A model generated the notes under the pieces. That model had not been told where the DNA came from and did no database searches. It saw only the letters and a program-made list of their open reading frames with translations. Of a DNA stretch of 64,000 nucleotides, positions 48,803 to 60,749 are shown piece after piece. The DNA is taken from positions 1 through 64,000 of the forward strand of contig FTLJ01000659.1 in assembly GCA_900155495.1 (NCBI GenBank), written 5' to 3'. The translations under genes were made by a program, and so were the position numbers. Every line of letters starts with the position of its first letter. The stretch's first letter is position 1. This DNA comes from Porogramme epimiltina (lineage: Eukaryota; Basidiomycota; Agaricomycetes; Polyporales; Polyporaceae).

Positions 48803-49867
48803 ATGTTTACCTCACTCTTGAGCCTCGCCCTCCTCTCCATCTCCCTCCCCTCGGCTTTCGCCTCCTCCCATGGCCACGTCGCCCACCGCCGTCATGAGGC
48901 TATTGCGGCTGCTGTTCACAACGCCACGGACGTCGCCACCAATGTTACCGAGCACTCTCTCCACCGTCGTGGCGAGACCTACACTAACGCCCGTCTGACT
49001 TACTATGCGGTCGGTCTGTGAGTAGTCATGAAATTTCAAGACCTCTCGCGGTCATACTTAATCATATCTTCAGCGGCGCTTGTGGCCAGACCAACGTCCC
49101 GTCAGACTACGTGAGTGAATGGTTTCTTGGAGATCTCACTGGCGTCTGACCCACTTTTGTAGATCGTTGCTCTGAACAGTCACGTATGTACATTGAATAT
49201 CCGTCTGTGGAATGCTAGTAACACAGCAGTCTACCTAGATGTACGGCTCGGGCTACCCTGGCCCTAACTGCTTCAGGCCCATCGAGATCACCTACGGTGG
49301 CAAGACCCTCCCTGCAACTATTATGGACGAGGTATGGCTGACCCCTCCTGTCGATCTCGAGCGTTTCTCACGATCCCGTAGTGCCCTGGCTGCCCCGCGG
49401 ATGGCGGTCTTGATCTTTCGGAGGGCCTGTTCTCCGCGTTGGCTTCTCTCGACAAGGGCGTCCTCTATGCGACATGGCGTTTCACGGACGAGGGCGATAG
49501 TGGCAGTGACGAGACTACTACCAGCACCAAGCACACTACGACGCACACCACGACCTCGTGGACCCCTACGACCAGCTGGACCCCCACGACGACTTCGTCC
49601 AAGACGACGCACAAGACCACAAGCACGACGTCCACGACGAGCGAGACCCCGACCAGCACCAGCACCACCAGCACTAGCAGCACCCACTCGTCCACCTCGT
49701 CTTCGACCTCGACCTCCAGCTCGTCTTCGACTTCGTCCACCCACTTCACCACCAGCACGTCCTCTACCGCCGCTGCCACCCCCACGGGTCCCGACACCCT
49801 TGCCGCCGTGAACCAGGCGTTCGTCGGCCTCGTCGACTTTATGCTCGCTGGCGCCGAGGCGGCTTAA
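48803..49867 (+). CDS. Secreted DPBB protein with Ser/Thr-rich tail, paralogue 3
   Basis: Signal peptide MFTSLLSLALLSISLPSAFA, a propeptide with two possible N-glycosylation sites (HNAT, TNVT) and a basic HRR end, then the barrel: YTNARLTYYAVGLGACGQTN, YIVALNSHMYGSGYPGPNCF, IEITYGGKTLPATIMDECPG, LDLSEGLFSALASLDKGVLY, ATWRF. A tail of about 105 residues is nearly pure Thr/Ser with WTP repeats, then the end DTLAAVNQAFVGLVDFMLAG. Introns include one after the VALNSH block and the shared DE|C intron. The barrel is as in paralogue 1, with DECPGC intact. Confidence 0.86.
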
Positions 49868-51398
49868 AGCGCCCCTCCGTCCGTAGGCGTCCCACGGCGG
49901 CGGTCGGGTCGCGCATCGCGTTGAGCAGATGCGCCCCGGCGTCGCCCGGAAGACGCATTAGATTCCCGGATGATGATGGTCCCACGTCTATACCCCCCTC
50001 TTTTGCTCCCGAATTCTTCTCTCTGCCCACAGTTCGTCTCCGCCCCTGCTCACCCGCTGCCGCCCATCCATCCACTCCTATCCACTCCTATCCACCATCC
50101 ACACCGCCCGGCATCCGGCTGGGTCCTCCGCGTTTCGTGCTCCCCTCTGGATGTGTGATATAGCTGGGTAGTGTATGGAGCCCGGACGCGTGGTCGCGGG
50201 TGCGCACCGCGTGCGGCCCGCTTTCTCTTCTGCCATAACCACGGACAGTGTGCACTACTATAGTACCCCCCCTCGCTGCTACGAGCGCGCGATGTACCGG
50301 TCGTTACCTTACATAGATCCGGCGCATACCCCGAAACTCTAATGGCAAGGTGTTGTTTGTGGCCCACTGTCAGCCTCCGTGTCCGCCCGCCTGTGCAAAC
50401 AATCAGGATTTGACCACCACGCAACTCTATACCTTGTATAAAATTTGTGTCGCAGGTTGGCGTGCGTTCGCTCGCTAGCTCGCTCGCCGACGGATTTCTG
50501 GAGGCTGGCCGCTGGCGGGGCTCACCGCGGCCATGGTTACCTTGTGAGAGCTGTCACGTCGGCCGTCGCAATGTGTACGTGCGATCATGGATGGGAGATG
50601 ATGGAGTTCGATATAAGCAAGGGGGCGGCGCGTACCGCCGCTGTCTATCGTACAGGGTGATATCTAGGTCGTCGTCGTCATCGTCGGGCAGAAGCTAAGG
50701 CAACACGAGGGTGGGTGGCCGGGTGCGGCCAAGATCTCGAAAAAACACAAACACAAACACAAAAAGCACAGGCCGGAAAGATGGGTACACGAAGCGCACG
50801 CATAGAGCGACGGGCGAAGATGGTACAAATATGGTACACCGGGCGCGCGGCGATTGGCGGCAAGAGGGCTGCCGTCTCGGCGCTGCTGCTCGGGAAGGGG
50901 AATGTTCGGTGCGCAAGGAGGGGAGGTGTGAGGCGAGGCGAGGAGGGGCTCGACGGAGGTGGCAGATTAAGGAGAGGCTAAGAGGCTTCAAGAAGATCAT
51001 ACGATCGCGAGCGACATCCGCTGCGGCGGGAGGCCGCGCGGGTCGGCCAGTCGCGTGTGGTGGCGTGATTGTGTACAGATTGCCTTCACGACGCTCCGAC
51101 GGCGCAGTGGACAAAGGAGGGGAGGCGGCGGGGGGCATAGTGTTGAAGACGGCTGGCTGGCGAAAACGAAGGGCATAAAAAAGACAGTCGGGCCTTTTGC
51201 AGGCCGTGTCGCCCATGCAGAACTCCTGTGCGGAGCCCTTACAGGACGATCGCTCGGGCATGCGCCCGAGCAGGAGTAGATTGACGTATTGATGGAGCCG
51301 GTGGAGGTATTGCGACGACGATCTGGTGTCGTCGTCCGGGAGATCGTGGGGGGCAGAGCCCGCACCCACGTCCGCCCGCGTGCGTGTCGATCACACGT
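49868..51398. other. 1.5-kb gap with short simple repeats
   Basis: Lies between the converging DPBB-3 gene and the next minus-strand gene. It contains a 10-bp unit TCCACTCCTA in two and a half copies at about 50071-50096 and three copies of ACACAA at about 50745-50762. No gene is supported. Confidence 0.4.
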
Positions 51399-52575
51399 TT
51401 ACCGGTAGCAGGTGACGAGGAGCACGCTCAACCCGGTCTCCTTGACGGTCTTCGAGGGGGTCTTCCTGCCGCCGCGGAGGTCGCGCATGAGCGCGGAGCG
51501 GGAGGGGTGCATGACGCTGCGGAGCGCGTCGACGCCCTGCGAGCGCACGGCGAGGTAGTCGCGCACGTTGAGGAAGACCTGGCTCTTGAGCAGCGCCTTC
51601 GCGGCGCGCATGGAGCTCGGGAGCGACGTCGTGTAGAGCCCGAGCTCGATGATGAGGGCTTGCAGGAACTCGAGCTTGGACAGCTCGGCCTTGACCGTCG
51701 GATCGGCCGAGAGAACCCTACAGAGCCAAGCGAGCGGGCACAAAGGAGGGAAAAATCGAAGACCCATGAGCGTCCGCATACACACGAGAGCAGGAAAAGA
51801 AGAGCGGGGCGACGTACGACGACACATAGCGCTGCGCGCTCTTATACAGCTCCGGGGGAATGTACAGGCACTCTGTGCCCGCCTCGGAGACGTCGTCCAC
51901 GACAGAGCGGTTGCCCAGGCCCGCAGCGGGGCCGGTGCTCGCGTACGACGGCGTCGGGCTCGCCGCGGCGGCGCGCGCAGCAGCCCGGCGCGCGTTCCGG
52001 CGCGCCTTGGACGGGCTGTGGTGCTTCGCGCCCGCGGGCTCACCCTTTCCCGCCGGCGGGGCGTCCGGGGGCAGGGCGTTGCCAGGCGCTTGCGCGCCCC
52101 CCGCCGCAGCACGACGCTTCCTGTTCCGCCGCTTCGGCGACGACTCCCCCTCGTCCGTAGGGCACGGCTGCGCGGGGGCAGTGGGGGGCGCGCGGCGATG
52201 GCGGCGGCGGGGGGAGGCGCGGGGGCTCGCGGTGCCCATGGAGAGGGCGGAGAAGGAGGTCGTGAGGTCGTCCTCGTCGGACGCGGGGGAGCGCGGGCGG
52301 CTCATGAGGACGAACTCGTCGTCGGAGAAGATGGCGGGGGTGCGGGGCTCGCCGCGCTGGGAGCGGAAGTCGGCGTCGGAGAGGTCGGAGAAGGAGAGGA
52401 GGATCTCGTCGTCGGACGAGCCATCGTCGGAGCCGATGGAGGCGTAGGAGTCGGACGCGGACTCGCCTGAGGAGGGCGCGCGGGAGTGGGCCTGGCTGCG
52501 GTCGTGGGTGTAGGAGAAAAAGTCGTAGGAGGAGAGGGACGAGCCCGGGGAGAGGGCGCGGAGGGGGGACTGCAT
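51399..52575 (-). CDS. Conserved fungal protein of unknown function, Ser/Asp-rich N-terminus
   Basis: Two exons (51818-52575 and 51399-51717) join in phase across a 100-nt GTACGT..AG intron to 358 aa. The first 230 residues are low complexity: acidic Ser/Asp patches (SIGSDDGSSDDEILLSFSDL) and basic clusters (SSPKRRNRKRRAAA, a possible nuclear signal). The last 125 residues form the likely folded domain: YIPPELYKSAQRYVSSVLSA, DPTVKAELSKLEFLQALIIE, LPSSMRAAKALLKSQVFLNV, RDYLAVRSQGVDALRSVMHP. It is helical and has the look of a conserved domain, but I do not recognise a named family. Confidence 0.75.
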
Positions 52576-53113
52576 GGTCGGCCAAGGGACTTGCGGGGGC
52601 GGAAGGAAAGAAAGAAGGCGTGCGGGGCTCGGGACGGAGAGGGCTTATGAGCGCGGGGCGGTGGGATAGATTGGGAACACGAGGGACGGGCTGGGCTGGG
52701 TGGGCCCGGGAAGAGGAGGACGGGACCGGCCTTGAGGAAGGAAGGAGGACGAGTGCGGCGAGGACAAGGCGGACGGCAGGCGAGGGCAGCAAGCGGGCAG
52801 AGTCAAGCCATGTGTGCGCCCGCACGGCAGCGGCGAGGTCGCTTTAGTATCCTGAGTCGGACCTCCCCAGCCTCGCCCCCCCCCGTCGCCATCCGCCCGC
52901 ACGCTCGCATCTGATAGGCCAGGCCCCCGCCCGGCCGTCCCCCGCGCCCGCCCAGCGATCGCCCGCCTTCAGACTTCTCGTATCCAGGCCACCGCCCACG
53001 CCCGCATCGAGCCCGCAATCTCCATTCGAGCGCAACAATAGACATGGGAAGACAGTCTACCGCTCCTCCGACCCCTTCCGCCCCACCGGCCCGTCCGCCG
53101 TCCGCCAGGCACC
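52576..53113. other. GC-rich spacer upstream of the unknown protein
   Basis: 538 bp between the ATG of the 51.4-kb gene and the stop of FMP25, both on the minus strand. It would hold the promoter of the former and the 3' end of the latter. No other feature is recognised. Confidence 0.35.
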
Positions 53114-55688
53114 CTACCCCCGCACCCGCCAGTACACCACCGAGCCGTTCCACCCTGCCACCGCCCGCTGCTCGACCTCGACGCCCTTCTTCCACACCTG
53201 GCCCCGCAGGTCCCGCACCTCCTTCGCCCGCTTCGACGCCAGCATGAACCGGCCTCCCTCCACCGTCGGGATGATCGTCGGCACGGCCAGGCTCCCGCGC
53301 TTCCCCGTCCCCAGCTGGTAATCAAAGTTTGCGCCCCAAGCCACAACGTCCCTCCCTCCGCCACCCGGCCCGGCCCGCTTCCTCGTGTCGAGCGTGAGCA
53401 GGACGTGCCCCGTCGAAGAGATAGAGATGTGCTCGGGCACGATTGCTTGCAGGTTCTTCGTCGCCTCGCTATCTGCGCGCCGACAAATGCGTCAGTTCGA
53501 GCCTGTCCCTCCGTAACCCGGGCACAGCCGGTCTCCTCGCGTTCTATTTGTGCTCGGCCCGCAGCATGCATGTATATACGCGGACGAGAGAGAGCGGCCA
53601 CTAATATTCGTAAAATGATATTTGCGATATCCGATGCTCGGCGCGTGCGCGCCCATAGGACGTCTGCACGTAGCTCAGGAATAGGAACAACTGAGGACCA
53701 CTCACATTCGACCAACCCACTGACGTTCTTGGCGCGCACGGGCGTAGCTTGCGCATTGCTGTACAGGGCGTTCCCCAGGCCGCCGTACTGGCCGTTTCCG
53801 CACGCAAGGACCTCCACGGTGGGTATACCCGACCCGTCCGAACGCTCCACCTCAAACATCGTCAGGTCGCCACCTAGAAGTTTCGTGAGCATTCATCACA
53901 AGGCGCGGCACGCGCGACGGGACACACCGGCATAAATGTCCAGGCAGGTCGTCTTCGTCGCGGCGGGCACCATCCGCCACAGCACCACCTCGGTCGGCAC
54001 GGTGATGACTTCCAATGTGACGCTGCCCCCAAGGCCGATCTGCCTGAATCGGAAGTGAGCATGCTAACGGACCGTCATGTACGCCTTGGGGGCCGAGAAG
54101 CGAGAGAAGTGGTGCGCCAGAGTCGCGTGCCCGGCACGTTTCAGCCACCGAGCAATCTGGCTCGAGCCGACATTCCTCTCCGGGGGCGCATCCGACACTC
54201 CAGATCTGGAAGAGCGGCAGCGTATGCGGTCGACCGTCCCGAAAGGGCCAGAACGCACAGAAAACCCAGCGACTCACCCGAACTCGTTCGCGCCCCATCC
54301 GAGCACCTTGCCCGATGACGTCTTCACGAAGCTGCTCCGCCCGCCGGCCACAGCGCGGGCGACCTGGACGCCGCGGAGGGCCGGGACTTCGAAGAGCCTG
54401 TCCGACCACCGAACGCTCCCGTCCTCGACGCCCGCGGCGACCGCCTCCTTCCCCACGAACGCCTCGCTCAGGCGCGGAGACGATGTCGCGGGGCGGATCG
54501 CGGGGCTCGCCTTCGCGTACGGGTCCGCGATGGATTTTGGGGTGAGCTCGAGGCGCACGCGCGCCTGCGGCTTCGCCGGCGCGCCGGGCTGCTGCTGCAC
54601 GTCCGCGGGGGCGGGCACGTCGCACTTGCGGAGTCCGAGCTGCCCGTGCGAGTTTGCGCTGAGCGTGATGGGGTGCGCGAAGGTGCGCCCATCAGACGTG
54701 ACGGCCAGGAGGTGGTCTGTGCCGGCGGAGATTTGGACGAAGCTAGGAGGGGGACGAGCGACGTAAGTTGTATGTTGTCGCCACAAATTCAGGGGGAAGC
54801 GGGCCCGGGGGAAGGGGAGAAGGGGGGAAGGGCAAGGGGCGGAAGCGAACCATGCACGTACCGTTCGCCTCGCTTGAGCTTTTCGGAGGGAGTGATCTCA
54901 GCAAAGTCGGCGTGTTGCTCCTCGCTCCAGAGCCACCCCGTCCATGATGAGCTCGCCGGGGCTTTTGGGCCACTAGGAAGGGCTTGGTCCGCCTCGCGCG
55001 ACGAAAGGACGTATATACGACCGGACGCGGACAGCGCAAAGGCACGCGTGCGCGTGAGTTGCAGTTGGGTGATGTTCTGCCACGAGGCGGACGGAATTTG
55101 AGGAAGACCTTGGTGGAGACGGAAATGAATGTACACACCTTTCCCTGTAGCGTGAGCCGGGGGCGCGCATGCGAGGACCCTGGTGCGCTGCCGAAGAAAC
55201 AGTCGCCCCATTGATACACGTCTCCCCGCGCGTCGACACATGCGGCGTGTTGCTCGTGCAGCGCGAGATCCCTCAGGGCCACGTTGTTAAACCAGCCTGA
55301 GGTCGCAGGAACGCGCACAGATTCAGGAAGTTCTTCACCGAGAACGTGGGTCCTGATAGAAGATGAGCGTAAGGTGTGCCTTCGAAGATATATGAACTCA
55401 CTTGTTTGAGCCCCACACGAGCATAGACAGCTCGTCATCCAGCGTAACTTTGGACACGTCGACGACTCCAGTTTCCAGCGCGCCGGCTGGAGGCGCATCG
55501 TTACGGATGATATCATTTCGAGAATTGAGATACCATAGCGTTCCCGCAGCGATGACGGAGGAGGACAGTACAAGGGCAGTATTTGCGCGCGCGACGTTCC
55601 GAGTACTTGAGGTGTATGTTCTCGTGGAGAGGGTGACGGGAGCCTTAGACGTACGGCTCAGCGCGCGGCCAGATACTCCGCGAAGCAT
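53114..55688 (-). CDS. FMP25: FMP25-like mitochondrial RCC1-repeat protein
   Basis: Yeast Fmp25 is an inner-membrane protein with RCC1 repeats needed for complex III assembly. This gene encodes an Arg/Ser-rich presequence (MLRGVSGRALSRTSKAP), one membrane helix (ALVLSSSVIAAGTLWYL), then beta-propeller blades: LSMLVWGSNK, LALHEQHAACVDARGDVYQW, ITQLQLTRTRAFALSASGRI, VQISAGTDHLLAVTSDGRTF, VAGGRSSFVKTSSGKVLGWG, VLACGNGQYGGLGNALYSNA, SISSTGHVLLTLDTRKRAGP, VVAWGANFDYQLGTGKRGSL. Seven or more introns. Helix plus propeller distinguishes it from nuclear RCC1. The window also has CBP4, another complex III assembly factor, about 10 kb away. Confidence 0.82.
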
Positions 55689-55991
55689 GTCGTCTGCCGA
55701 AGCCGAAGAGCGTCACAGGGAGGAGAGCGAGCGGACACACTCGAATGACTGTGTTGAATAGGGTACAAGCCAGCGCGCCGCGTCGCTCGACGTGAGCGTG
55801 TCGTGACGTCACCGTAATCACTTGCCCGGCGGCTACATGACGACGAATCGAAAACTTCGGGTTGCAAGCATCCACAACACCGCTTTGAAGCGTGCAGCCT
55901 GAGGCCGAGGCTTTCATCGTCGTGAAAGCAGATGTGAGCACAACCATGTGTAGTGTGTTGGAGTTTTTATATCGTATGTACATCACAATAT

Positions 55992-57743
55992 TCATACATA
56001 ATGCACTCCCTCCATGACTACGCCGTTGGTAGCTTCTTGTCCATCGCCAACTTCATATTCATCAGAGTCAGCCCCGAATTCATCTTGGTCGAATTGAGGC
56101 TCGATAGAGGCGCCGATAGACCCGATTACTCTCGCGAAGTTGAGCGAGCCGTCATCCACCAGTGAGGGCCCGCCGGGTTCCCCATTGCTGCCATTGATGG
56201 CCGTTTGATTCGCCTCCTGGAGATCGAGAAGAAAACGGGACACTAGGATAGTCGTGAGGCTGTAAAGAGTTTCTAATGAGTAGTTGGCCGTGACGGAAGA
56301 CTCCTGTCACGCGTACGGTGAAGTAAAGAGAGTAATGTTGCTAGCAAAGCCTCCGGCGAATACCTGTCAGAGATGCCACATTAGCTGAGAACAGTCCTGG
56401 AGAAGGCGATGCGACATACATCAATAGCTGAGAAGAGAAGTTGCAAAACATTCAAAAGGAGCAAAATGCTGCATGGCAATTAAGCTGCGTGCGACGTGGA
56501 GCATTAGCACATTGAAGCGCGCACAAAAAGTAAATTGTTCCTTTGGTTGCTTAATTAGTTGGACGTGTTCAGTATGTGCAAGCTGTGTAGGATGCTCACC
56601 GTCTCTTAGGAAAATGTATGCCAGGGTCCTCATGCCTTTCGAGAATACTTGGGAAAATGCTACCTGACTGAAGAGCTTCCACCAAGTAATGCCGATGAGA
56701 AGTGTGTCCGCAGCGATGACACACACTCGAGTCACAATGGTAACTGTGACGGTATATACTTCAGAAAGAGCCGCAGGAATTGAGACATTGAAGTGCTCCT
56801 ACATCTGGTGCTCTATTGATCAGAAAAGCGAAACTCTGTCATGGCAGAGACCACTCACATCATAGGAATAGATTCCGTAGGAGTAATAGTGAACTCGAGA
56901 CATCCAACAAACGGATCACTCTCGCCGAGGACCCCAAAGCCTAGTTGTGCCTGTAGCCCACCAGTTCCTCGTTACAATTCGGTGCACAACCAACGAAGGA
57001 GGACTTACATAGTTGACCCCCAGGGGGACAATGGATAATATAAAGATGAAAATAGAGAGGATCCAACTGTGGCTTAATGCGAAGGCTCTTAGGGCAGAGA
57101 AAGCTAGTATATGCCCTTTCAGTATTTCATCACTTAGTTATATTGTGCCGCTTACCTCCCCAAAAGATATACGATAGAATTCTTATGCTCAACGACGCCT
57201 TGATCACATCAGTGCATCTGCCCAAGGAGGTCGTTACTCACAATTAAAGCATGCAGAGTAGGGATCTCAGTAACTCACATCTGATTAGTTAAGTCACTCA
57301 TGAGTACAGAGCATACTAGTACTAAGCCAGCTAGCAAGGAATAACGTACGTTATCATGATCCACGAATGTGGTGTTATGGGCGAACAACTCTATTAGAAT
57401 CTGAAGAAGGAAGATGTACTTGTTTGCCATAAAGAGGATGGTAGCCCCAGAAATTCCCCTCCCCCAGAAAAGGTTTACCTCTCGATCGAGGGTGATGATG
57501 CCATCATATACGAAGAGGGCTAGTGAGGGTATGAACAAGGACTGGTCATATCAAAAACGCACATAGACGTGTAGCACTTACTTACAGGTGGCCGCTATAT
57601 CTGAGTATGATCCGGTAAAGCTGCGAGGTAAGAGAAATGAGACAGTGATGGACTCGAGACGACGGGATTAATAAGTATAGCACTGACATATTGGTGTAGT
57701 AGGCAATGACGAGAGCCTTGAAGGAGTCGGCGTTTGAAGACAT
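55992..57743 (-). CDS. DUF6533-type multi-spanning membrane protein
   Basis: Belongs to a large basidiomycete-specific family of seven-helix-like proteins of unknown function. The start MSSNADSFKALVIAYYTN joins through two short introns to the family hallmark SLFVYDGIITLDREVNLFWG, then ATILFMANKYIFLLQILIEL. Further minus-strand exons between 57.2 and 56.4 kb include TRVCVIAADTLLIGITWWKL, another typical block. The C-terminal exon reads SRFLLDLQEANQTAINGSNG and ends in an acidic tail, stop at 55992. Exon borders in the middle are not resolved. The segment is AT-richer than the housekeeping genes. Confidence 0.78.
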
Positions 57744-58768
57744 TGTAGGGGGCTTGTCGACGGCGAAGCGTAGTGGCTTAGTTTTATACGCGACACCCCA
57801 AAAACGCGCACAACGGAGCAGTGTATCGGCATTTGATGGGCTGGACACTGTATGCATATGAACGGCAGTTAGCATCAAAGCTTGTAGGAAAAATGTACTC
57901 TCCAAGGAAGGTCAGAAGGTACGTATCTGTCCATAGAAGTATATTGATGGGCCAGATACCCTCCAAACACCGATGCTATGCAGGTATGAAGGCTTGAAGC
58001 GTACCATACTGTCGTTGATAGGGCGCACGAGGTCCGCAAGGTTCAACTAGAGCGCTGAGAAGGATTACTAGAGTCATCACCATGTAACGCCTTTTCCCTC
58101 ACCTCGGGCTTTTGCTGGGAATTACGCCGTGGCAGCCATAGGCCATGCCACGTCGTTAATCTATGTCATGCTTGGTAGGACTATGACCGGCGCTGGCACA
58201 CCAGGAGGGCTACCTCCAGCACAGCGTTACATCCTAAACAGCTTTTTTGTGAAGCCGAGGCCGCACCGCACGGATTTTAACTTCGGCCATCAGTCTGAGT
58301 TATAGGCAGTTGCCAGCGACATCGGTGTTTGAACTTAGGGATACCGCTCACGGACCCAGCTGCGCCCTGTGCAATGCAGGGTTTAGAACGTAATGCCGTC
58401 TAGGTTGTGTCCGACGAGAGCGGTGCGAACTTTGCTCACCTCGATTCATTTTACTGAGATGATTCTGAACCGTGAAGAGCACACCACCGACACGCGCCGC
58501 GGCGGCAGCGACGTGGTAGAAGATCACGAAGCGCTTCGCTGAGAGTTTTTCCACGTGATATTCATACGGTACAAACATTCCATAGTCCTCCTGTGAGACG
58601 TGACTGACTTCACTCAATGTCGCCCACAAGGACCGTCAGTGAGCACCACATTGTGCCTCGTTGACGCTGATGGCACTCAATTCCTCCGGTGCCAATAGTC
58701 AATGACACTATACAGTACATGTCAGTCTCCATTGGCATTACTATCCTAGCACATATTCGACTGACCCT
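57744..58768. other. 1-kb gap upstream of the DUF6533 gene
   Basis: Should contain the DUF6533 promoter and the 3' end of the first membrane-trio gene. A 93-codon minus frame at 58348-58629 has no recognisable feature. Nothing else is called. Confidence 0.35.
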
Positions 58769-59389
58769 TCACAACTGAATCGCGCCCTGTGTGACATGCC
58801 TTCTCCCCGCCAGGTTCATCAGACCCTTCAGCGTCCACCACGCCACACGTAGGAAGATAGAAGCAAGTAGAAGGTGCCACGCGCTCAAGAAGCGTAGCTC
58901 CTGTGGCACATCGAACACCGCACCGAGCACGGCCGGACCGCAGGCGGGGCCTAGGACGTAAACGATTTCCTGCGCGACACTGTGGGCGGCCCGTATGAAC
59001 TTCGTGCGCTCGTTGATCTTCTTTACGACCTCCATCGTCTCCACCGGGGTCATGGAGGGGTTGGAGGAGAAGGCCGTGTAGATGAAGTATGTTTCGGCGG
59101 CGCCGTAGGCGACCGACGGGAGCACGGTGCTAGCGGCGAGGCCAACACCCGAGACAAGCAGGGTGGAGACGGGGACTACTCCGAGGAACGCGTTGTGCAG
59201 GGATGGGGCGATGTGCTCGGGGAGGCGGAGGATGAGGGCGTGGAGGAGCGTCATCCCCGTCGCATGGGTAATGATGCGGCCCGCTGCTGCAGGCCCGACA
59301 GAGACGGTGGTCATGGCCGTAATTGCGTCCCATAACTTCACCTCCTGCTTCTCATGGGCCTCCGAGGAAGTATCCGGATTCATCGCCAT
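58769..59389 (-). CDS. Four-helix membrane protein, tandem trio member A
   Basis: Unknown function. 206 aa from MAMNPDTSSEAHEKQEV; four hydrophobic segments: DAITAMTTVSVGPAAAGRII, VPVSTLLVSGVGLAASTVLP, SVAQEIVYVLGPACGPAVLG, LSAWHLLLASIFLRVAWWTL. Shared with B and C are a GPA in helix 3, a short loop FDVP, and a C-terminal GAIQL. The start was placed at 59389 because a CTTTCTTTTAG acceptor lies just upstream, with a GTGGGT donor near 59455, implying an intron in the leader. The open frame continues upstream, so a longer protein is possible but less likely. Confidence 0.7.
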   Translation of the reverse strand: MAMNPDTSSEAHEKQEVKLWDAITAMTTVSVGPAAAGRIITHATGMTLLHALILRLPEHIAPSLHNAFLGVVPVSTLLVSGVGLAASTVLPSVAYGAAETYFIYTAFSSNPSMTPVETMEVVKKINERTKFIRAAHSVAQEIVYVLGPACGPAVLGAVFDVPQELRFLSAWHLLLASIFLRVAWWTLKGLMNLAGRRHVTQGAIQL

Positions 59390-60008
59390 GAATGCTAAAA
59401 GAAAGGAAAGCGCTGAGGTCAGTGGATCGCGAATACACTGTAGACGCCTGACCCACCTCGCGAGAGGGTTGGGGAGTGTTACTGACGGCTTCACTTAGAC
59501 TGGTCGCCTTTTATGATGTGTCCGTGGACCCTCTATTACCACGCCGCGCAAGCGACGTGCCTGATATCTTCCGGATACAAGTACGCCTCAGGAGCGCCAG
59601 ACATCTCTCACAGCGCGCACTGCGTGATTTGAGAAGATGGGATCTATTGCGGGCCGTGTTGTGAGTCACCCGCGCATGGCTTCCCGTCCTTTCGAGAATA
59701 CTGTGCAGCTCACCTGGACTCGGCCAAAGGAGACCGAATACAGTGCCAGTACGGAGTTAGCATTTTGGGGCATTGTTCCTTCGTCAATGGGACAGTGCCC
59801 TTATCCTCGGGGTCCAGATCGCCGAGGCCGTGCTAACTGAGTTCTTCCCGCCTCTCGGTTGCGGTGATTCCACACGAACGTCACTCATTCCTGAAATGGC
59901 GGCTACGATATTCTGGTCACTCCGAGTTCGATTGAGCTATCAGGATACATACAAGGATACTGGTATAATAGAAGCATCATGCCTTGATTCCACGACATCC
60001 GAAGAAAG
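59390..60008. other. Spacer between trio members A and B
   Basis: 619 bp; holds the promoter and probable leader intron of A and the 3' end of B. No other gene is recognised. Confidence 0.35.
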
Positions 60009-60749
60009 CTAAGCCGCACGCACAGTCTCCCCGTTATCCAGGATATCCGTCTTGACCTCCACAACCGTCTCAACCTCGCCCTCCTCCGCAAGCCGAATGG
60101 CGCCCTCCTTGTTGGCCTCCTTGGGCGTCAGCGCCCACACCAATGTCTTCTTCACCCCGGCGATCGTCCACGACATGACCCTGATGGCGGACGAAATGAT
60201 CAAGAGGTTTCTTGCGCTCAGGATGTTCACATCGGCGGGAAGGTCCGAGTAGATCTTCGTGAGCTGCCAGCCGTACGCGGGCCCCAGAAGGAGGAGGACC
60301 TCCCGCATGAAATACTGTGCGAACGCCCACCGCTTCAGACGCGCGAAAAGCGCCTTCTTGACTGCGGTTGCGTTCTCCTTGGTGTCGACGTTCTTCAACC
60401 CGTAGTAGAAGTAGCAGACGTAGAAGGTAAGGGGCAACATGGCTGCCATGAAGACACCGAAGGTGGACACGATGAAGGTCATGAAGACACTCGCATCGAT
60501 GAACGCCTGGCGCTGCGGGAGCATGACCTCCGGGAGGGAACGGGCGATGTAGTGGAAGCTGGCCATGAAGATGGCGATGTTCAGAGTGCCGATGGCGCCG
60601 ATGCCCATCGCAACGACGTGGAGGGACATGTATAGGGCATTGTCCCTCTTCTTCTTGTCCTGAGGGGTAAGGCTTTGCGTTGCGGGGGTGGGGAGAGATG
60701 CCACCTGCGTGGCCGGCGGAGGTGGGATGCTGGCTGCTACAGTGGTCAT
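60009..60749 (-). CDS. Four-helix membrane protein, tandem trio member B
   Basis: Unknown function. Single exon, 246 aa, from MTTVAASIPPPPATQVASLP. A Pro/Thr-rich cytosolic-looking N-terminus is followed by four hydrophobic segments: HVVAMGIGAIGTLNIAIFMA, VFMTFIVSTFGVFMAAMLPL, YFMREVLLLLGPAYGWQLTK, NLLIISSAIRVMSWTIAGVK. It then has ANKEGAIRL and a charged tail of 25 residues. The GPA in helix 3, the loop SDLP, LSA before helix 4 and GAIRL align with A and C. No signal peptide, catalytic motif or glycosylation cluster is seen. Confidence 0.78.
   Translation of the reverse strand: MTTVAASIPPPPATQVASLPTPATQSLTPQDKKKRDNALYMSLHVVAMGIGAIGTLNIAIFMASFHYIARSLPEVMLPQRQAFIDASVFMTFIVSTFGVFMAAMLPLTFYVCYFYYGLKNVDTKENATAVKKALFARLKRWAFAQYFMREVLLLLGPAYGWQLTKIYSDLPADVNILSARNLLIISSAIRVMSWTIAGVKKTLVWALTPKEANKEGAIRLAEEGEVETVVEVKTDILDNGETVRAA

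Noticed and set aside
58348..58629. 93-codon minus-strand frame considered as a fourth trio member
   Set aside because: It lacks the GPA/FDxP/GAIR signature and four hydrophobic segments.
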